The notes: a model not told the origin generated them from the letters alone. 64,000 nucleotides of DNA from Seohaeicola saemankumensis (GCF_021021435.1 NZ_JAINWI010000005.1:62001-126000), one strand, 5' to 3'; counted from the first letter of the stretch, positions 7,771 through 17,093 are shown. Translations and numbers: made by a program.

Positions 7771-9231
7771 ATGACGAAAGTAATCAAAGGTGGGATGGTC
7801 TGCACGGCGGATCGGACTTGGAAAGCAGATGTCCTGATCGAGGGCGAGGTGATCAAGCAGATTGGCGAGGATCTGAAGGGCGACGAATATATCGACGCCG
7901 AGGGCGCGTATGTCATCCCTGGCGGGATCGACCCGCACACGCATCTGGAAATGCCTTTCATGGGCACAACGGCCGCCGAGACTTTCGAAAGCGGCACATG
8001 GGCGGCGGCGACAGGTGGGACCACGATGATCGTGGATTTCTGCCTGCCTGGTGCCGATGGCAGCATCAAGAACGCGATCAATGAATGGCACCGCAAGAGC
8101 GCGCCGCAGATTTGTTCCGATGTCGGCTATCACATGGCGATCACCGGCTGGAACGAGAATGTCTTTTCCGAGATGAAAGACGCGGTTGATATGGGTGTGA
8201 ACAGCTTCAAGCATTTCATGGCCTATAAAGGCGCGTTGATGATTGAGGATGACGAGATGTTCGCCTCGTTCAAGCGTTGTGCCGAACTTGGCGCGCTGCC
8301 GATGGTCCATGCCGAGAATGGCAATCTGGTGGCCGAGATGCAGCAGAAATTCTTTGATCAGGGGATCACCGGCCCCGAGGGGCATGCCTATTCCCGCCCG
8401 CCCGAATTCGAGGGCGAGGCCGCGAACCGTGCCATCACCATTGCTGATGCGGCGGGCGTGCCTTTATATATCGTGCACGTGTCTTGCGAGCAGGCGCATG
8501 AGGCGATCCGGCGGGCACGGCAGAAGGGGATGCGGGTTTACGGCGAGCCGCTGATCCAGTTCCTGACGCTGGACGAGTCCGAGTATTTCAACAAGGATTG
8601 GGACCATGCCGCGCGGCGCGTGATGTCACCGCCTTTCCGCAACAAGGCGCATCAGGACAGTCTTTGGGCGGGTCTTCAGGCCGGATCCTTGCAGGTTGTG
8701 GCCACCGATCATGCTGCGTTCAGCACCGCGCAGAAACGCGCGGGGCGCGACGATTTCCGGATCATCCCCAACGGATCGAACGGGCTTGAGGAACGTCTGG
8801 CAGTACTTTGGACCGAAGGGGTCGAGACGGGGCGTCTGACACCCAATGAATTCGTGGCGGCCACCAGCACGAATGTGGCGAAGATCCTGAATATCTATCC
8901 CAAGAAGGGCGCGATTGTGGAAGGCGCAGATGCCGATATTGTCGTCTGGGATCCGAAGATCAGCAAGACGATCTCGGCCTCGAACCACCATTCGGTGTTG
9001 GATTACAACGTTTTCGAGGGGTTCAACGTTAAGGCGCAGGCGCGCTATACCTTAAGCCGTGGCGAAGTGATCTGGGCATGGGGCCAGAACAGCCAACCGC
9101 AACCGGGGCGGGGGCGTTTTGTGCCGCGTCCGGCCTTTCCTTCGGCCAACGTGGCGCTGAGCAAGTGGAAGGACGTGACCGCGCCCAAAATGATAAAACG
9201 TGATCCGCTGAATATTCCGGCAGGGATCTGA
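7771..9231 (+). CDS. hydA: Dihydropyrimidinase (cyclic amidohydrolase)
   Basis: It hydrolyses 5,6-dihydrouracil or dihydrothymine to the N-carbamoyl beta-amino acid, linking PreTA to the downstream hydrolase step. The 486-aa protein shows the full binuclear metal site of the D-hydantoinase family: His56 and His58 (DPHTHLE), carboxylated Lys153 (FMAYKG), His180 (VHAENG), His236 (YIVHVSC) and Asp313 (ATDHAAF). The ATG at 7771 is chosen over the ATG at 7765 because GGGAG is then 7 nt away rather than 1. It is followed by an ABC importer after a 93-bp gap. Confidence 0.93.
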   Translation: MTKVIKGGMVCTADRTWKADVLIEGEVIKQIGEDLKGDEYIDAEGAYVIPGGIDPHTHLEMPFMGTTAAETFESGTWAAATGGTTMIVDFCLPGADGSIKNAINEWHRKSAPQICSDVGYHMAITGWNENVFSEMKDAVDMGVNSFKHFMAYKGALMIEDDEMFASFKRCAELGALPMVHAENGNLVAEMQQKFFDQGITGPEGHAYSRPPEFEGEAANRAITIADAAGVPLYIVHVSCEQAHEAIRRARQKGMRVYGEPLIQFLTLDESEYFNKDWDHAARRVMSPPFRNKAHQDSLWAGLQAGSLQVVATDHAAFSTAQKRAGRDDFRIIPNGSNGLEERLAVLWTEGVETGRLTPNEFVAATSTNVAKILNIYPKKGAIVEGADADIVVWDPKISKTISASNHHSVLDYNVFEGFNVKAQARYTLSRGEVIWAWGQNSQPQPGRGRFVPRPAFPSANVALSKWKDVTAPKMIKRDPLNIPAGI

Positions 9232-9324
9232 CTTTCCCGAGGGCGCATCCAGATTGTTGAGGGATCGGGCTTGATCCGGTAGCCCAAGGCCAGCCAGAGT
9301 TCAGGCCAGCAGGAGATAACAGAT

Positions 9325-10110
9325 TTGACTACCGCACCCGTGATCAGCTCCAAGGGCCTTGATCTGACATTCCAGACCGGCGACGGGCCTGTCCATGCGC
9401 TAAGAGACATCTCGCTTGATATCGAGAAGGGCGATTTCGTCAGTTTTATCGGGCCATCCGGCTGCGGCAAGACAACATTCCTGCGGGTGATGGCCGATCT
9501 GGAGCAGCCGACAGCGGGCGATATCACCGTGAACGGCACTTCGCCCGAGGCGGCCCGAAAGGCGCGGGCCTATGGCTATGTTTTTCAGGCGGCAGGACTC
9601 TATCCGTGGCGGACCATCGGCGGCAATATCCGTCTGCCGCTGGAAATCATGGGCTATGACCGCGCCGATCAGGACGCGCGGGTCAGCCGTGTTCTTGAAC
9701 TGGTGGAACTGGGCGGGTTCGAGAAGAAATATCCGTGGCAATTGTCAGGCGGGATGCAGCAACGCGCCAGCATCGCACGCGCGCTGGCCTTTGATGCCGA
9801 TATCTTGTTGATGGACGAGCCTTTTGGCGCGCTGGACGAGATTGTGCGCGACCACCTGAACGAACAATTACTGAAACTTTGGGCGCGGACCAACAAGACT
9901 ATTTGCTTCGTGACCCACTCCATCCCGGAGGCCGTGTATCTGTCGACAAAGATCGTGGTCATGTCGCCACGACCGGGACGGATCACCGATGTGATCGATA
10001 GTCCCTTGCCAAAGGAGCGCCCGCTCGAGATCCGCGATAGCCCCGAATTCATCGAAATCGCCCATCGTGTCCGCGACGGGCTGCGCGCGGGGCATGCTTA
10101 TGACGTGTGA
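9325..10110 (+). CDS. ABC transporter ATP-binding protein (nitrate/sulfonate/ThiZ type)
   Basis: Cytoplasmic ATPase of 261 aa that drives an importer with the next three genes. Walker A GPSGCGKTT is at 43-51, the signature LSGGMQQ at 140-146, Walker B LLMDEPF at 161-167 and the switch His in CFVTHSIPEA. The family serves taurine, nitrate and hydroxymethylpyrimidine-type importers. The start is TTG at 9325, with AGGAG 9 nt upstream. Its position behind the pyrimidine hydrolases suggests that it imports a pyrimidine or a related ring compound; this is inference from context. Confidence 0.88.
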   Translation: MTTAPVISSKGLDLTFQTGDGPVHALRDISLDIEKGDFVSFIGPSGCGKTTFLRVMADLEQPTAGDITVNGTSPEAARKARAYGYVFQAAGLYPWRTIGGNIRLPLEIMGYDRADQDARVSRVLELVELGGFEKKYPWQLSGGMQQRASIARALAFDADILLMDEPFGALDEIVRDHLNEQLLKLWARTNKTICFVTHSIPEAVYLSTKIVVMSPRPGRITDVIDSPLPKERPLEIRDSPEFIEIAHRVRDGLRAGHAYDV

Positions 10111-10146
10111 CAGCGCTTTGGGTAAAGAACCGGAAAGGGCGCAGGA

Positions 10147-11079
10147 ATGAGAAACGCGCTGCCGGTTCTGACGGTTCTCTTGGCCATCGTGGCAATCTGG
10201 TATGCTGCTGTCGCCCCGATGAATATCCGTGTGGCGCTGGATCAGGCGCAGCGCACTGGCGCTGTGCTGGAGCCGGTAACCGCGCTGGAGCGGCAGGAGG
10301 TTTCGGTCTGGATGCTGATGGCCCGCAATGCCGAACATCTGAGCACGACCTATGCGATGGACCGCCCCCGTCTGCCGACGCCTGTGCAAGTGGGAACGGA
10401 ACTTTGGAATACCACGGGGGATATGGTGCTGAACGGTCGCGGCATGTCGAAACGTTCACTGGTCTATCACGGCTGGATCACGCTGCAATCGACACTTTGG
10501 GGCTTTGCCTTGGGCACGACACTGGGCATTCTTGGCGCCGTTGCGATCGTCTATTCGCGCGTGGTGGATATGAGCCTGATGCCTTGGGCGATCATCAGCC
10601 AGACGGTGCCCATCGTGGCGCTGGCCCCGATGATTATTGTCGTAGCCTCGCAGTTGGGTATTCAAGACCGGATCGTGCCAAAGGCAATAATCTCGGCCTA
10701 TCTGTGTTATTTTCCGGTGCTTGTCGGTATGGTCAAGGGCCTAAGGTCGCCGGCACATGCGCAGCTTGATCTGCTCAAGACCTATAACGCGTCGGGGTTT
10801 CAGGCCTTTCTCAAGCTGCGCCTGCCCTCGTCGGTGCCCTATCTGTTCACCTCTCTCAAGGTGGGGATTGCTGCAGCACTGGTGGGCACCATCGTGGGTG
10901 AATTGCCGACAGGGGCGATCAGCGGCCTGGGCGCGCGCATCTTGATCGGTGACCAGTTCGGCACACCGCTTGCGATCTGGGCGGCACTTTTGGCGGCAGC
11001 CATTCTTGCGGGTCTGCTGGTAACGTTGCTGGACGTAACCCAGAAGATCACCCTGCGCCGGATGGGAATGTCAGGATGA
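10147..11079 (+). CDS. ABC transporter permease, first subunit
   Basis: Inner-membrane subunit of 310 aa. It has an N-terminal membrane anchor (about 5-25), a periplasmic stretch of about 80 residues, then a permease core with about five further hydrophobic segments and an EAA-like loop around residues 200-225. The long N-terminal extension is unusual for a SsuC/ThiX-type permease, which normally starts close to the membrane core. The stop overlaps the next permease start (ATGA), so the subunits are translationally coupled and probably form a heterodimer. Confidence 0.88.
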   Translation: MRNALPVLTVLLAIVAIWYAAVAPMNIRVALDQAQRTGAVLEPVTALERQEVSVWMLMARNAEHLSTTYAMDRPRLPTPVQVGTELWNTTGDMVLNGRGMSKRSLVYHGWITLQSTLWGFALGTTLGILGAVAIVYSRVVDMSLMPWAIISQTVPIVALAPMIIVVASQLGIQDRIVPKAIISAYLCYFPVLVGMVKGLRSPAHAQLDLLKTYNASGFQAFLKLRLPSSVPYLFTSLKVGIAAALVGTIVGELPTGAISGLGARILIGDQFGTPLAIWAALLAAAILAGLLVTLLDVTQKITLRRMGMSG

Positions 11080-11921
11080 GTTGGCTTGTCTTTGCCCTTC
11101 TCTTCTGGATCGGCGCCTGGGCGTTGAACGCCGCGCTTGCGAACTCGGCCTACAGCGGCACCCGCCCTGTGCGGATATTCGTGCCGGTGCTGTTCGGTGT
11201 GACCCTGCTGGTGTTGTGGGAAGGGTTGGTGCGCGGGCTTGGCGTATCGCCCGTGATCCTGCCTGCGCCCTCGGTTGTGGCACAGACCTTCGCGCGTTCT
11301 ACCGGTATCCTGTGGGAGGATTTCCGCCAGACCGTTCTCAAAGGTGCGCTGAGCGGCTTTGCTATTGGCAGCATGGCAGCTTTTGTCGCTGCGATTTTGA
11401 TCGACCGCTCTGCCTTTCTGACGCGGGGTCTGTTGCCGGTCGGGAATTTTGTGGCGGCCCTGCCAATCGTCGGGATTGCCCCGATCCTTGTCAGTTGGTT
11501 CGGCTTTGACTGGCAGTCCAAATCCGCTGTTGTCGTGGTCATGGTGTTCTTCCCGATCCTTGTGAATACGGTGCAGGGCCTGCGCGAGACGGATACGATG
11601 CAGCGTGATCTGATGCGAACCTATGCGGCGGGCTATGCCCAGACATTGCTGAAGCTGCGCCTTCCGGCAGCGATGCCGTTCGTTTTCAACGGGTTGAAAA
11701 TTGCCACGACTCTGGCGTTGATCGGAGCTATCGTTGCGGAATATTTCGGCTCTCCCACGCGCGGGATGGGATTTCGTATTTCAACCGGTGTCGGCAGTCT
11801 TTCGATTGATCTGGTCTGGGCCGAGATTATCGTGGCCGCCATCGCGGGCACCACGTTTTATGGTATCGTTGTGACGATAGAGAAGGCGGTTACCTTCTGG
11901 CATCCGTCCCAACGCAAGTGA
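11076..11921 (+). CDS. ABC transporter permease, second subunit
   Basis: A 281-aa inner-membrane protein with about six hydrophobic segments and the BPD-transport core typical of SsuC/TauC/ThiX permeases, including an EAA-like loop in YAAGYAQTLLKLRLPAAMP. Coupled by a 4-bp overlap to the upstream permease. Two different permease genes in one system suggest a heterodimeric channel. The binding protein follows after 65 nt. Confidence 0.88.
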   Translation: MSWLVFALLFWIGAWALNAALANSAYSGTRPVRIFVPVLFGVTLLVLWEGLVRGLGVSPVILPAPSVVAQTFARSTGILWEDFRQTVLKGALSGFAIGSMAAFVAAILIDRSAFLTRGLLPVGNFVAALPIVGIAPILVSWFGFDWQSKSAVVVVMVFFPILVNTVQGLRETDTMQRDLMRTYAAGYAQTLLKLRLPAAMPFVFNGLKIATTLALIGAIVAEYFGSPTRGMGFRISTGVGSLSIDLVWAEIIVAAIAGTTFYGIVVTIEKAVTFWHPSQRK

Positions 11922-11986
11922 ACAAGCAGTCAACAAGAAGCCATTGAGGCCGAGTCAAAAAGACATTCAACAAGGAGTATGAAAAC

Positions 11987-12976
11987 ATGAAGAAAATGAT
12001 GACTGGCGCGACGCTTGTCGCGGGAATGATCGCAGCTCCCGCATGGGCGGCGGATGATGTGACCTTGCAGTTGAAGTGGGTCACGCAGGCCCAGTTTGCG
12101 GGCTATTATGTGGCCCTCGACAAGGGGTTCTATGAAGAAGAAGACCTGAACGTGACTGTCTTGCCGGGTGGTCCGGACATCGCGCCGACGCAGGTGATTG
12201 CGGGCGGCGGTGCCGATGTGATGGTCGACTGGATGCCGGCGGCACTCGCCGCGCGGGAGAAGGGGCTGCCGCTGGTCAACATCGCGCAGCCGTTCAAATC
12301 GTCCGGCATGATGCTGACGTGTTGGAAAGATACCGGGATCGCCACGCCGGAGGACCTTAAGAACCGCACGCTGGGCGTCTGGTTCTTTGGCAATGAATTC
12401 CCATTCATGAGCTGGATGAGCCAGATGGGGATTTCTACCGATGGCAAAAGCGAGAACGGTGTCGAAGTGCTGAAACAAGGCTTCAACGTTGATCCGCTGA
12501 TCCAGCGTCAGGCCGACTGCATTTCGACAATGACGTATAACGAATACTGGCAGGTCATTGATGCAGGCGTGACACCGGAAGAACTGGTGACCTTCAAATA
12601 CGAGGATCAGGGCGTCGCGACCCTTGAAGACGGTCTGTATGTTCTGGAAGAGAGCCTTGAAGATCCTGCATTTGTCGACAAGATGGCCCGCTTCGTGCGC
12701 GCGTCGATGAAGGGTTGGAAATACGCCGAGGAAAATCCTGATGAAGCGGCAATGATCGTTCTGGACAATGATCAGACCGGCGCGCAAACCGAAAGCCATC
12801 AAAAGCGTATGATGGGCGAGGTCGCCAAGCTGACGGCCGGTTCCAATGGCGCGCTGGACCCTGCCGATTACGAGCGGACGGTCGCGACCTTGCTGGCTGC
12901 TGGCGAAGAGCCGGTGATCACGAAGGAACCCGAAGGTGCATGGACCCATGTGATCAGCGATGCTGCGCTGAACTGA
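11987..12976 (+). CDS. ABC substrate-binding protein, NMT1/THI5-like
   Basis: Periplasmic binding protein of 329 aa with a clear signal peptide (cleavage after about residue 21, APAWA-ADD). The mature N-terminus, LQLKWVTQAQFAGYYVALDK, is characteristic of the NMT1/THI5-like family, whose member ThiY binds formylaminopyrimidine. Together with the dihydropyrimidinase context this supports a pyrimidine-like ligand, not proven here. CAAGGAG lies 10 nt upstream of the ATG. A good terminator at 13003-13031 closes the operon. Confidence 0.88.
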   Translation: MKKMMTGATLVAGMIAAPAWAADDVTLQLKWVTQAQFAGYYVALDKGFYEEEDLNVTVLPGGPDIAPTQVIAGGGADVMVDWMPAALAAREKGLPLVNIAQPFKSSGMMLTCWKDTGIATPEDLKNRTLGVWFFGNEFPFMSWMSQMGISTDGKSENGVEVLKQGFNVDPLIQRQADCISTMTYNEYWQVIDAGVTPEELVTFKYEDQGVATLEDGLYVLEESLEDPAFVDKMARFVRASMKGWKYAEENPDEAAMIVLDNDQTGAQTESHQKRMMGEVAKLTAGSNGALDPADYERTVATLLAAGEEPVITKEPEGAWTHVISDAALN

Positions 12977-13002
12977 TCCGTAAATCTTGATCTAAGATTC
13001 GG

Positions 13003-13031
13003 AAGGGCCAGTCTGCAGGACTGGCCCTTTT
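13003..13031 (+). terminator. Rho-independent terminator after the pyrimidine ABC operon
   Basis: Perfect 11-bp stem AAGGGCCAGTC (13003-13013) and GACTGGCCCTT (13019-13029), 5-nt loop, followed by further T. It lies 26 bp after the binding-protein stop. Confidence 0.9.
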
Positions 13032-13200
13032 GGTTGTCCGGGATGAAACCGAGCCTAATCTTGTCCTTGACACTTCCTGCTTGACAGGTGCCGCTTGTCC
13101 TCGCAAAGTCAACCAAGCGGTCGGTTTTGATGTAAGCGCTCCAGCGTGGCGCGATAGCCAAAGAACTGCTTGGCCAACTGTCCGAAATACGATACTAGAT

Positions 13201-13223
13201 GCAAGTAGTGCATAACTATAAGC
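13201..13223. promoter_or_regulatory. Weak inverted repeat, possible MarR operator
   Basis: GCAAGTAGT-GCATA-ACTATAAGC, arms matching at 6 of 9 positions with a perfect inner TAGT/ACTA. It lies about 40 bp before the short leader frame. A MarR regulator is encoded in the same cluster at 17934-18419. The match is poor and the assignment tentative. Confidence 0.25.
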
Positions 13224-13261
13224 ATACGTCCTAATAGCGGGAACCTTTGGGAGGAGGGCTC

Positions 13262-13306
13262 ATGAGACAGATGATCGTCGCAGCCCGGCCTGAGGGATGG
13301 ATATGA
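13262..13306 (+). CDS. Putative 14-residue leader peptide coupled to maiA
   Basis: ATG at 13262 is preceded by a very strong ribosome site (GGGAGGAGGG, 3-4 nt away) and opens a frame MRQMIVAARPEGWI that ends in TGA at 13304-13306. This stop overlaps the maiA start at 13303 as ATGA. The strong ribosome site belongs to this frame, while maiA itself has only GAGGG. It may be a real coupling peptide or a remnant of an older start. Confidence 0.4.
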   Translation: MRQMIVAARPEGWI

Positions 13307-13947
13307 AGTTTTACGGCTATTACCGCAGTTCGACATCCTACCGTTGCCGTATTGCGTTGAATCTCAAGGGGGTTGGCTACGAATTCGAGTCAGTCCATCT
13401 AAAGCAGGGCGCACAGAAATCACCTGAATTCGCGCGGATCAATCCGCAGAAACTACTGCCGGTCCTGATCACGGATGACGGGGCAGATCTGACACAATCA
13501 TTGGCGATTCTTGAATGGCTGGATGAAACCTATCCGGACCCCGCCCTTTTGCCGACTGATCCGCTGCAACGCGCGCGCGTCCGCGCCTTCGCACAGGTGA
13601 TCGCCTGCGAGATTCACCCGCTACAAAACCTGCGCGTGCTGGGCTATCTGGCTGATGAATTCGGGGCAAATGCGGAGGTCACCAAGAAATGGCTGACCCG
13701 CTGGCAACTGGAAGGACTGGAATCCTGCGAGAATCTGTTGGCGCGACGAGATAAACAGACCGCATACTGTTTTGGCGACACACCGGGGTTGGCCGACATT
13801 TGCCTCGTCCCGCAAGTTTTTTCCGCAGCACGCTTTGGCGTGGATATCAGCCACCTAAAGCGTGTCACGGAAATTCACGCGCGCTGCGAGGAGCTGCCGG
13901 CTTTCGCCGACGCGCATCCGGCCCGTCAACCGGATTTCGAACCCTGA
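13303..13947 (+). CDS. maiA: Maleylacetoacetate isomerase (zeta-class glutathione transferase)
   Basis: Cytosolic glutathione-dependent cis-trans isomerase that converts maleyl-acetoacetate (or maleylpyruvate) to the fumaryl isomer in ring-cleavage pathways. The 214-aa protein has the N-terminal thioredoxin fold with the zeta signature SSTSYRCRIAL (9-19) and a helical C-terminal domain. The ATG at 13303 is preferred over 13297, as GAGGG is then 5-6 nt away. No fumarylacetoacetate hydrolase or ring dioxygenase is next to it, so the pathway is open; the TRAP transporter, crotonase and amidohydrolase downstream suggest aromatic acid use. Confidence 0.85.
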   Translation: MKFYGYYRSSTSYRCRIALNLKGVGYEFESVHLKQGAQKSPEFARINPQKLLPVLITDDGADLTQSLAILEWLDETYPDPALLPTDPLQRARVRAFAQVIACEIHPLQNLRVLGYLADEFGANAEVTKKWLTRWQLEGLESCENLLARRDKQTAYCFGDTPGLADICLVPQVFSAARFGVDISHLKRVTEIHARCEELPAFADAHPARQPDFEP

Positions 13948-14030
13948 GGAGGGGGAGGCCGGCTAACCAAGACCCGATCCCGGAAAAAAGCCGGGACCTT
14001 ACGTGCAACATCCTTTGGGAGGATCAAGAC

Positions 14031-15065
14031 ATGACAATTCTGAAAATGGCTCTGCGTAGCTTTGCTTCCGCCGCTGTTCTGGCGGGGATGGGGGTTGCTG
14101 CTCACGCGCAGGAAGTAACATTGAAGCTGCACCAGTTCCTGCCCGCACAAGCCAATGTGCCCAAGCTGGTTCTGGATGTTTGGGCCGACAAGGTCGAAGC
14201 CGACAGCGATGGTCGCATCAAGATCGAGCGTTATCCCTCGATGCAGTTGGGCGGCACGCCACCCGAATTGATCAACCAGGTGATTGATGGCGTAGCTGAT
14301 ATCATCTGGACCGTTGCTGGCTACACCCCCGGCCGTTTCCCGCAGGCCGAGGTGTTTGAACTGCCTTTCATGATGACCAATGCCGAGGCCACAAGCCGCG
14401 CCTATTGGGAATTCGCAGAAGCCAATATGCTGGACACCGAATACAAAGACTTCAAAACACTGGCTGTCTGGGTCCATGGCCCGGGACTGATCCATTCCAA
14501 GGACCCGATCACAACGGTTTCCGACCTGAATGGTGTCAAGCTGCGCGCGCCGACACGCACGACAACATCCATGTTTGCGGCATTGGGCGCGACGCCGATC
14601 GGTATGCCGGTGCCTGCTATTCCGGAATCCCTGTCCAAAGGCGTGATCGATGCAGCGGTGATCCCTTGGGAAGTGACTGCTTCGCTGAAAGTGGCCGAAC
14701 TCGTGAACAACCACACGGGTTTCGGCGACGAGTCCCTCTACACCACCTCGTTCATCTTCGCGATGAACAAGGAAAAGTACGAAAGCCTGCCGGATGATCT
14801 GAAAGCGGTAATCGACGACAATTCAGGTCTGGAATTCTCGGCCCTTGCCGGCAAGACCATGGCTGGCGCGGACGAGCCGTCGATGCAGCTTGCGAAAGAC
14901 CGTGGCAACAACATCATCACACTGACACCCGAGCAGGTGGCCGAGTGGAAAGAAGCCGCGGCTGGCGTCGAAGCATCATGGATCGAGGATATGAACAAAG
15001 CCGGATATGACGGTCAGGCTGTTGTGGATCAGGCCAAAGCCCTGATCGCCAAGCACAGCAACTGA
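14031..15065 (+). CDS. dctP: TRAP transporter substrate-binding protein (DctP type)
   Basis: Periplasmic binding protein of 344 aa that delivers a carboxylate to the TRAP membrane subunits. A signal peptide (cleavage after about residue 26, AAHA-QE) precedes a DctP domain with the conserved sequence GLIHSKDPITTVSDLNGVKL; the Arg in LRAPTR is the usual carboxylate-binding residue. A longer open frame starts upstream inside maiA, but the ATG at 14031 follows GGGAGGAT and begins the signal peptide. The ligand is unknown; the neighbours suggest an organic or aromatic acid. Confidence 0.92.
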   Translation: MTILKMALRSFASAAVLAGMGVAAHAQEVTLKLHQFLPAQANVPKLVLDVWADKVEADSDGRIKIERYPSMQLGGTPPELINQVIDGVADIIWTVAGYTPGRFPQAEVFELPFMMTNAEATSRAYWEFAEANMLDTEYKDFKTLAVWVHGPGLIHSKDPITTVSDLNGVKLRAPTRTTTSMFAALGATPIGMPVPAIPESLSKGVIDAAVIPWEVTASLKVAELVNNHTGFGDESLYTTSFIFAMNKEKYESLPDDLKAVIDDNSGLEFSALAGKTMAGADEPSMQLAKDRGNNIITLTPEQVAEWKEAAAGVEASWIEDMNKAGYDGQAVVDQAKALIAKHSN

Positions 15066-15151
15066 TTCAAATCGGTCTGCCGCCCCCGTGACGCTTGCGC
15101 TACGGGGGCGGAACCGCTGTTTGAAATGGCAACTGAAGGAGCCTCGTCCCG

Positions 15152-15733
15152 ATGCACGGATTTATGAATGGTCTGGCCAGATTCATGGCAGTGGTGGGCG
15201 GGCTTGTCCTGACTGCGCTGATCCTGCTGATCTGCATCTCGGTTCTGGGGCGGGCAATCAACACGCTGCTGCATTCCGGCCCTGTTGTGGCGGTGCTTGG
15301 TGATTTCGCAAATACCCTTCTGGCAACCGGTGTGGGGCCGATCCTTGGCGACTTCGAACTGGTCGAGGCGGGTGTCGCTTTCGCGATCTTTGCGTTTATT
15401 CCCTTCTGTCAGGTCACCGCTGGTCACGCGACTGTGGATATCTTCACCTCTGGTTTGTCAGTTCGCGTCAACCGGTTGATCCAGATGGTCGTTGATATCG
15501 TTTTTGCAGCGGTGCTGATCCTCATCGCGCTCCAGCTCTACGAGGGCATGCTGTCCAAGATGCAGTATCGTGAAACAACATTTCTGATCCAGTTTCCTGT
15601 CTGGTGGTCCTACGCCGCCAGTCTGGTGGCAGCCATTGTCGCTGCTGTTGTCGGCGTCTATGTCGCCTTTGTCAGGCTGGCTGAGTTTTTCGGAAACCGC
15701 ACTATCATGTCCGTCGGAGGGGCAGATCATTGA
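15152..15733 (+). CDS. dctQ: TRAP transporter small membrane subunit (DctQ type)
   Basis: A 193-aa inner-membrane protein with four predicted transmembrane helices (about 10-38, 70-90, 110-132, 150-175), the usual DctQ layout. GGAG lies about 10 nt before the ATG. The last codons overlap the dctM start (TTGA), so the two membrane subunits are translationally coupled. It mediates contact between the DctM channel and the binding protein. Confidence 0.9.
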   Translation: MHGFMNGLARFMAVVGGLVLTALILLICISVLGRAINTLLHSGPVVAVLGDFANTLLATGVGPILGDFELVEAGVAFAIFAFIPFCQVTAGHATVDIFTSGLSVRVNRLIQMVVDIVFAAVLILIALQLYEGMLSKMQYRETTFLIQFPVWWSYAASLVAAIVAAVVGVYVAFVRLAEFFGNRTIMSVGGADH

Positions 15734-17055
15734 CCAATCTTGAACTTGGGATAGCGTCCTTTCCAGCCCTGCTGATCCTGATCTTTTTGCGTTTACCGAT
15801 TGGTCTGGCCATGTTTCTTGTGGGGCTGTTCGGCCTCTTTTTCGTGACAGGCAGTTTCAATATGGGTTTTGCACGGCTCAAGTCCGAAACCTATTCGACT
15901 TTCTCCAGCTACTCGCTGTCCATCATCCCGATGTTCCTGTTGATGGGCCACTTCGCCACGCTGGGCGGCATGTCGCAATCGCTGTTCAAAGCCGCCGAAA
16001 GCTGGCTTGGGCATCGCAAGGGGGGTGTTGCCATGTCGGCCGTCGGGGCCTGCGCCGGTTTTGGCGCGATTTGCGGATCGTCGCTGGCGACCGCTGCCAC
16101 GATGAGCCAGGTCGCCTTGCCGGAACTCAAGCGCTATGGCTATTCGGGCGGCTTTTCCACCGCCACGCTGGCGGCAGGCGGCACACTTGGCATCCTGATC
16201 CCACCCTCGGTCATTCTGGTGATCTATGCGATCCTGACCGAACAGAATATCGCCAAGCTGTTCCTGTCGGCCTTCATTCCCGGAATTCTGGCGGCCATGG
16301 GCTATATGATCACCATCGCGATCTACGCCCGCCTGCATCCGGACGAGGCGGGCACCCCACGCGAGCGTATGCCCTATGGCCAAAGGCTGCGGGCGTTGGG
16401 CGAAGTCTGGCCCGTGCTGACCGTTTTCGTCGTCGTCGTCGGCGGCATCTATCTTGGTGTGTTCACACCGACTGAAGGGGCCGCAGTGGGGGCGCTGGGC
16501 ACAGGGCTGATCGCCTTTGCCAATGGCGGGTTGAACCGGCACAGCTTGGTGGAAAGCTTCATGGCTACGGCGCGGTCAACCGCGATGATCTTTTTCATCG
16601 TGTTGGGGGCTGCGTTCTACAACGGCTTTCTGGCGCTGTCGCAGGTGCCGCAGGAGTTGTCGAACTACGTGGTCGGCCTTGGCCTTAGCCCGTGGATGGT
16701 GCTGACGATGGTGCTGCTGCTGTATCTTGTCTTCGGCGCGGTGATGGACAGTCTTTCGATGATCCTGCTGACGATTCCGATCTTCTTTCCGATCGTCGTC
16801 GCGCTGGATTTCGGCATGACCACCGAAGAGGTTGCAATCTGGTTCGGTATTCTTGTGCTGATCGTCGTCGAGGTCGGATTGATCACGCCGCCGGTCGGGA
16901 TGAACCTGTTCGTCATCAACTCGATGGACCGGTTGACCCCGATGATCGAGACCTACAAATCGGTGATGTATTTCGTTGCATCTGATATCATCCGCGTCAT
17001 CATTCTGGTGCTCTTCCCCGGTATCACCTTGTTTGCCTTGCGGATGATGTACTGA
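15730..17055 (+). CDS. dctM: TRAP transporter large permease (DctM type)
   Basis: A 441-aa inner-membrane permease with about 12 hydrophobic segments, the sodium-driven channel of the TRAP system. DctM features include the glycine-rich ATLAAGGTLGILIPPS motif and a matching repeat in the second half, EVGLITPPVGMN. The start is TTG at 15730, supported by GGAGGGG about 7 nt upstream and the overlap with the dctQ stop. A hairpin at 17062-17093 separates it from the crotonase gene. Confidence 0.92.
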   Translation: MTNLELGIASFPALLILIFLRLPIGLAMFLVGLFGLFFVTGSFNMGFARLKSETYSTFSSYSLSIIPMFLLMGHFATLGGMSQSLFKAAESWLGHRKGGVAMSAVGACAGFGAICGSSLATAATMSQVALPELKRYGYSGGFSTATLAAGGTLGILIPPSVILVIYAILTEQNIAKLFLSAFIPGILAAMGYMITIAIYARLHPDEAGTPRERMPYGQRLRALGEVWPVLTVFVVVVGGIYLGVFTPTEGAAVGALGTGLIAFANGGLNRHSLVESFMATARSTAMIFFIVLGAAFYNGFLALSQVPQELSNYVVGLGLSPWMVLTMVLLLYLVFGAVMDSLSMILLTIPIFFPIVVALDFGMTTEEVAIWFGILVLIVVEVGLITPPVGMNLFVINSMDRLTPMIETYKSVMYFVASDIIRVIILVLFPGITLFALRMMY

Positions 17056-17061
17056 ATTGAC

Positions 17062-17093
17062 GTCCGGTCCCGTCTTTATCGGCGGGATCGGAC
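17062..17093 (+). terminator. Stem-loop after dctM, weak terminator or attenuator
   Basis: GTCCGGTCCCG (17062-17072) pairs with CGGGATCGGAC (17083-17093) with one mismatch and a 10-nt loop. No T run follows, so it may stabilise the 3' end or reduce read-through rather than fully terminate. Confidence 0.5.

Larger units (their letters stand above)
12977..13302. other. Intergenic region before the GST/TRAP cluster
   Basis: A 326-bp stretch. It contains the terminator 13003-13031, a weak inverted repeat at 13201-13223, and the short coupled reading frame 13262-13306. No other gene was recognised. A promoter for the next cluster should lie here, but no convincing -35/-10 pair was found. Confidence 0.6.
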
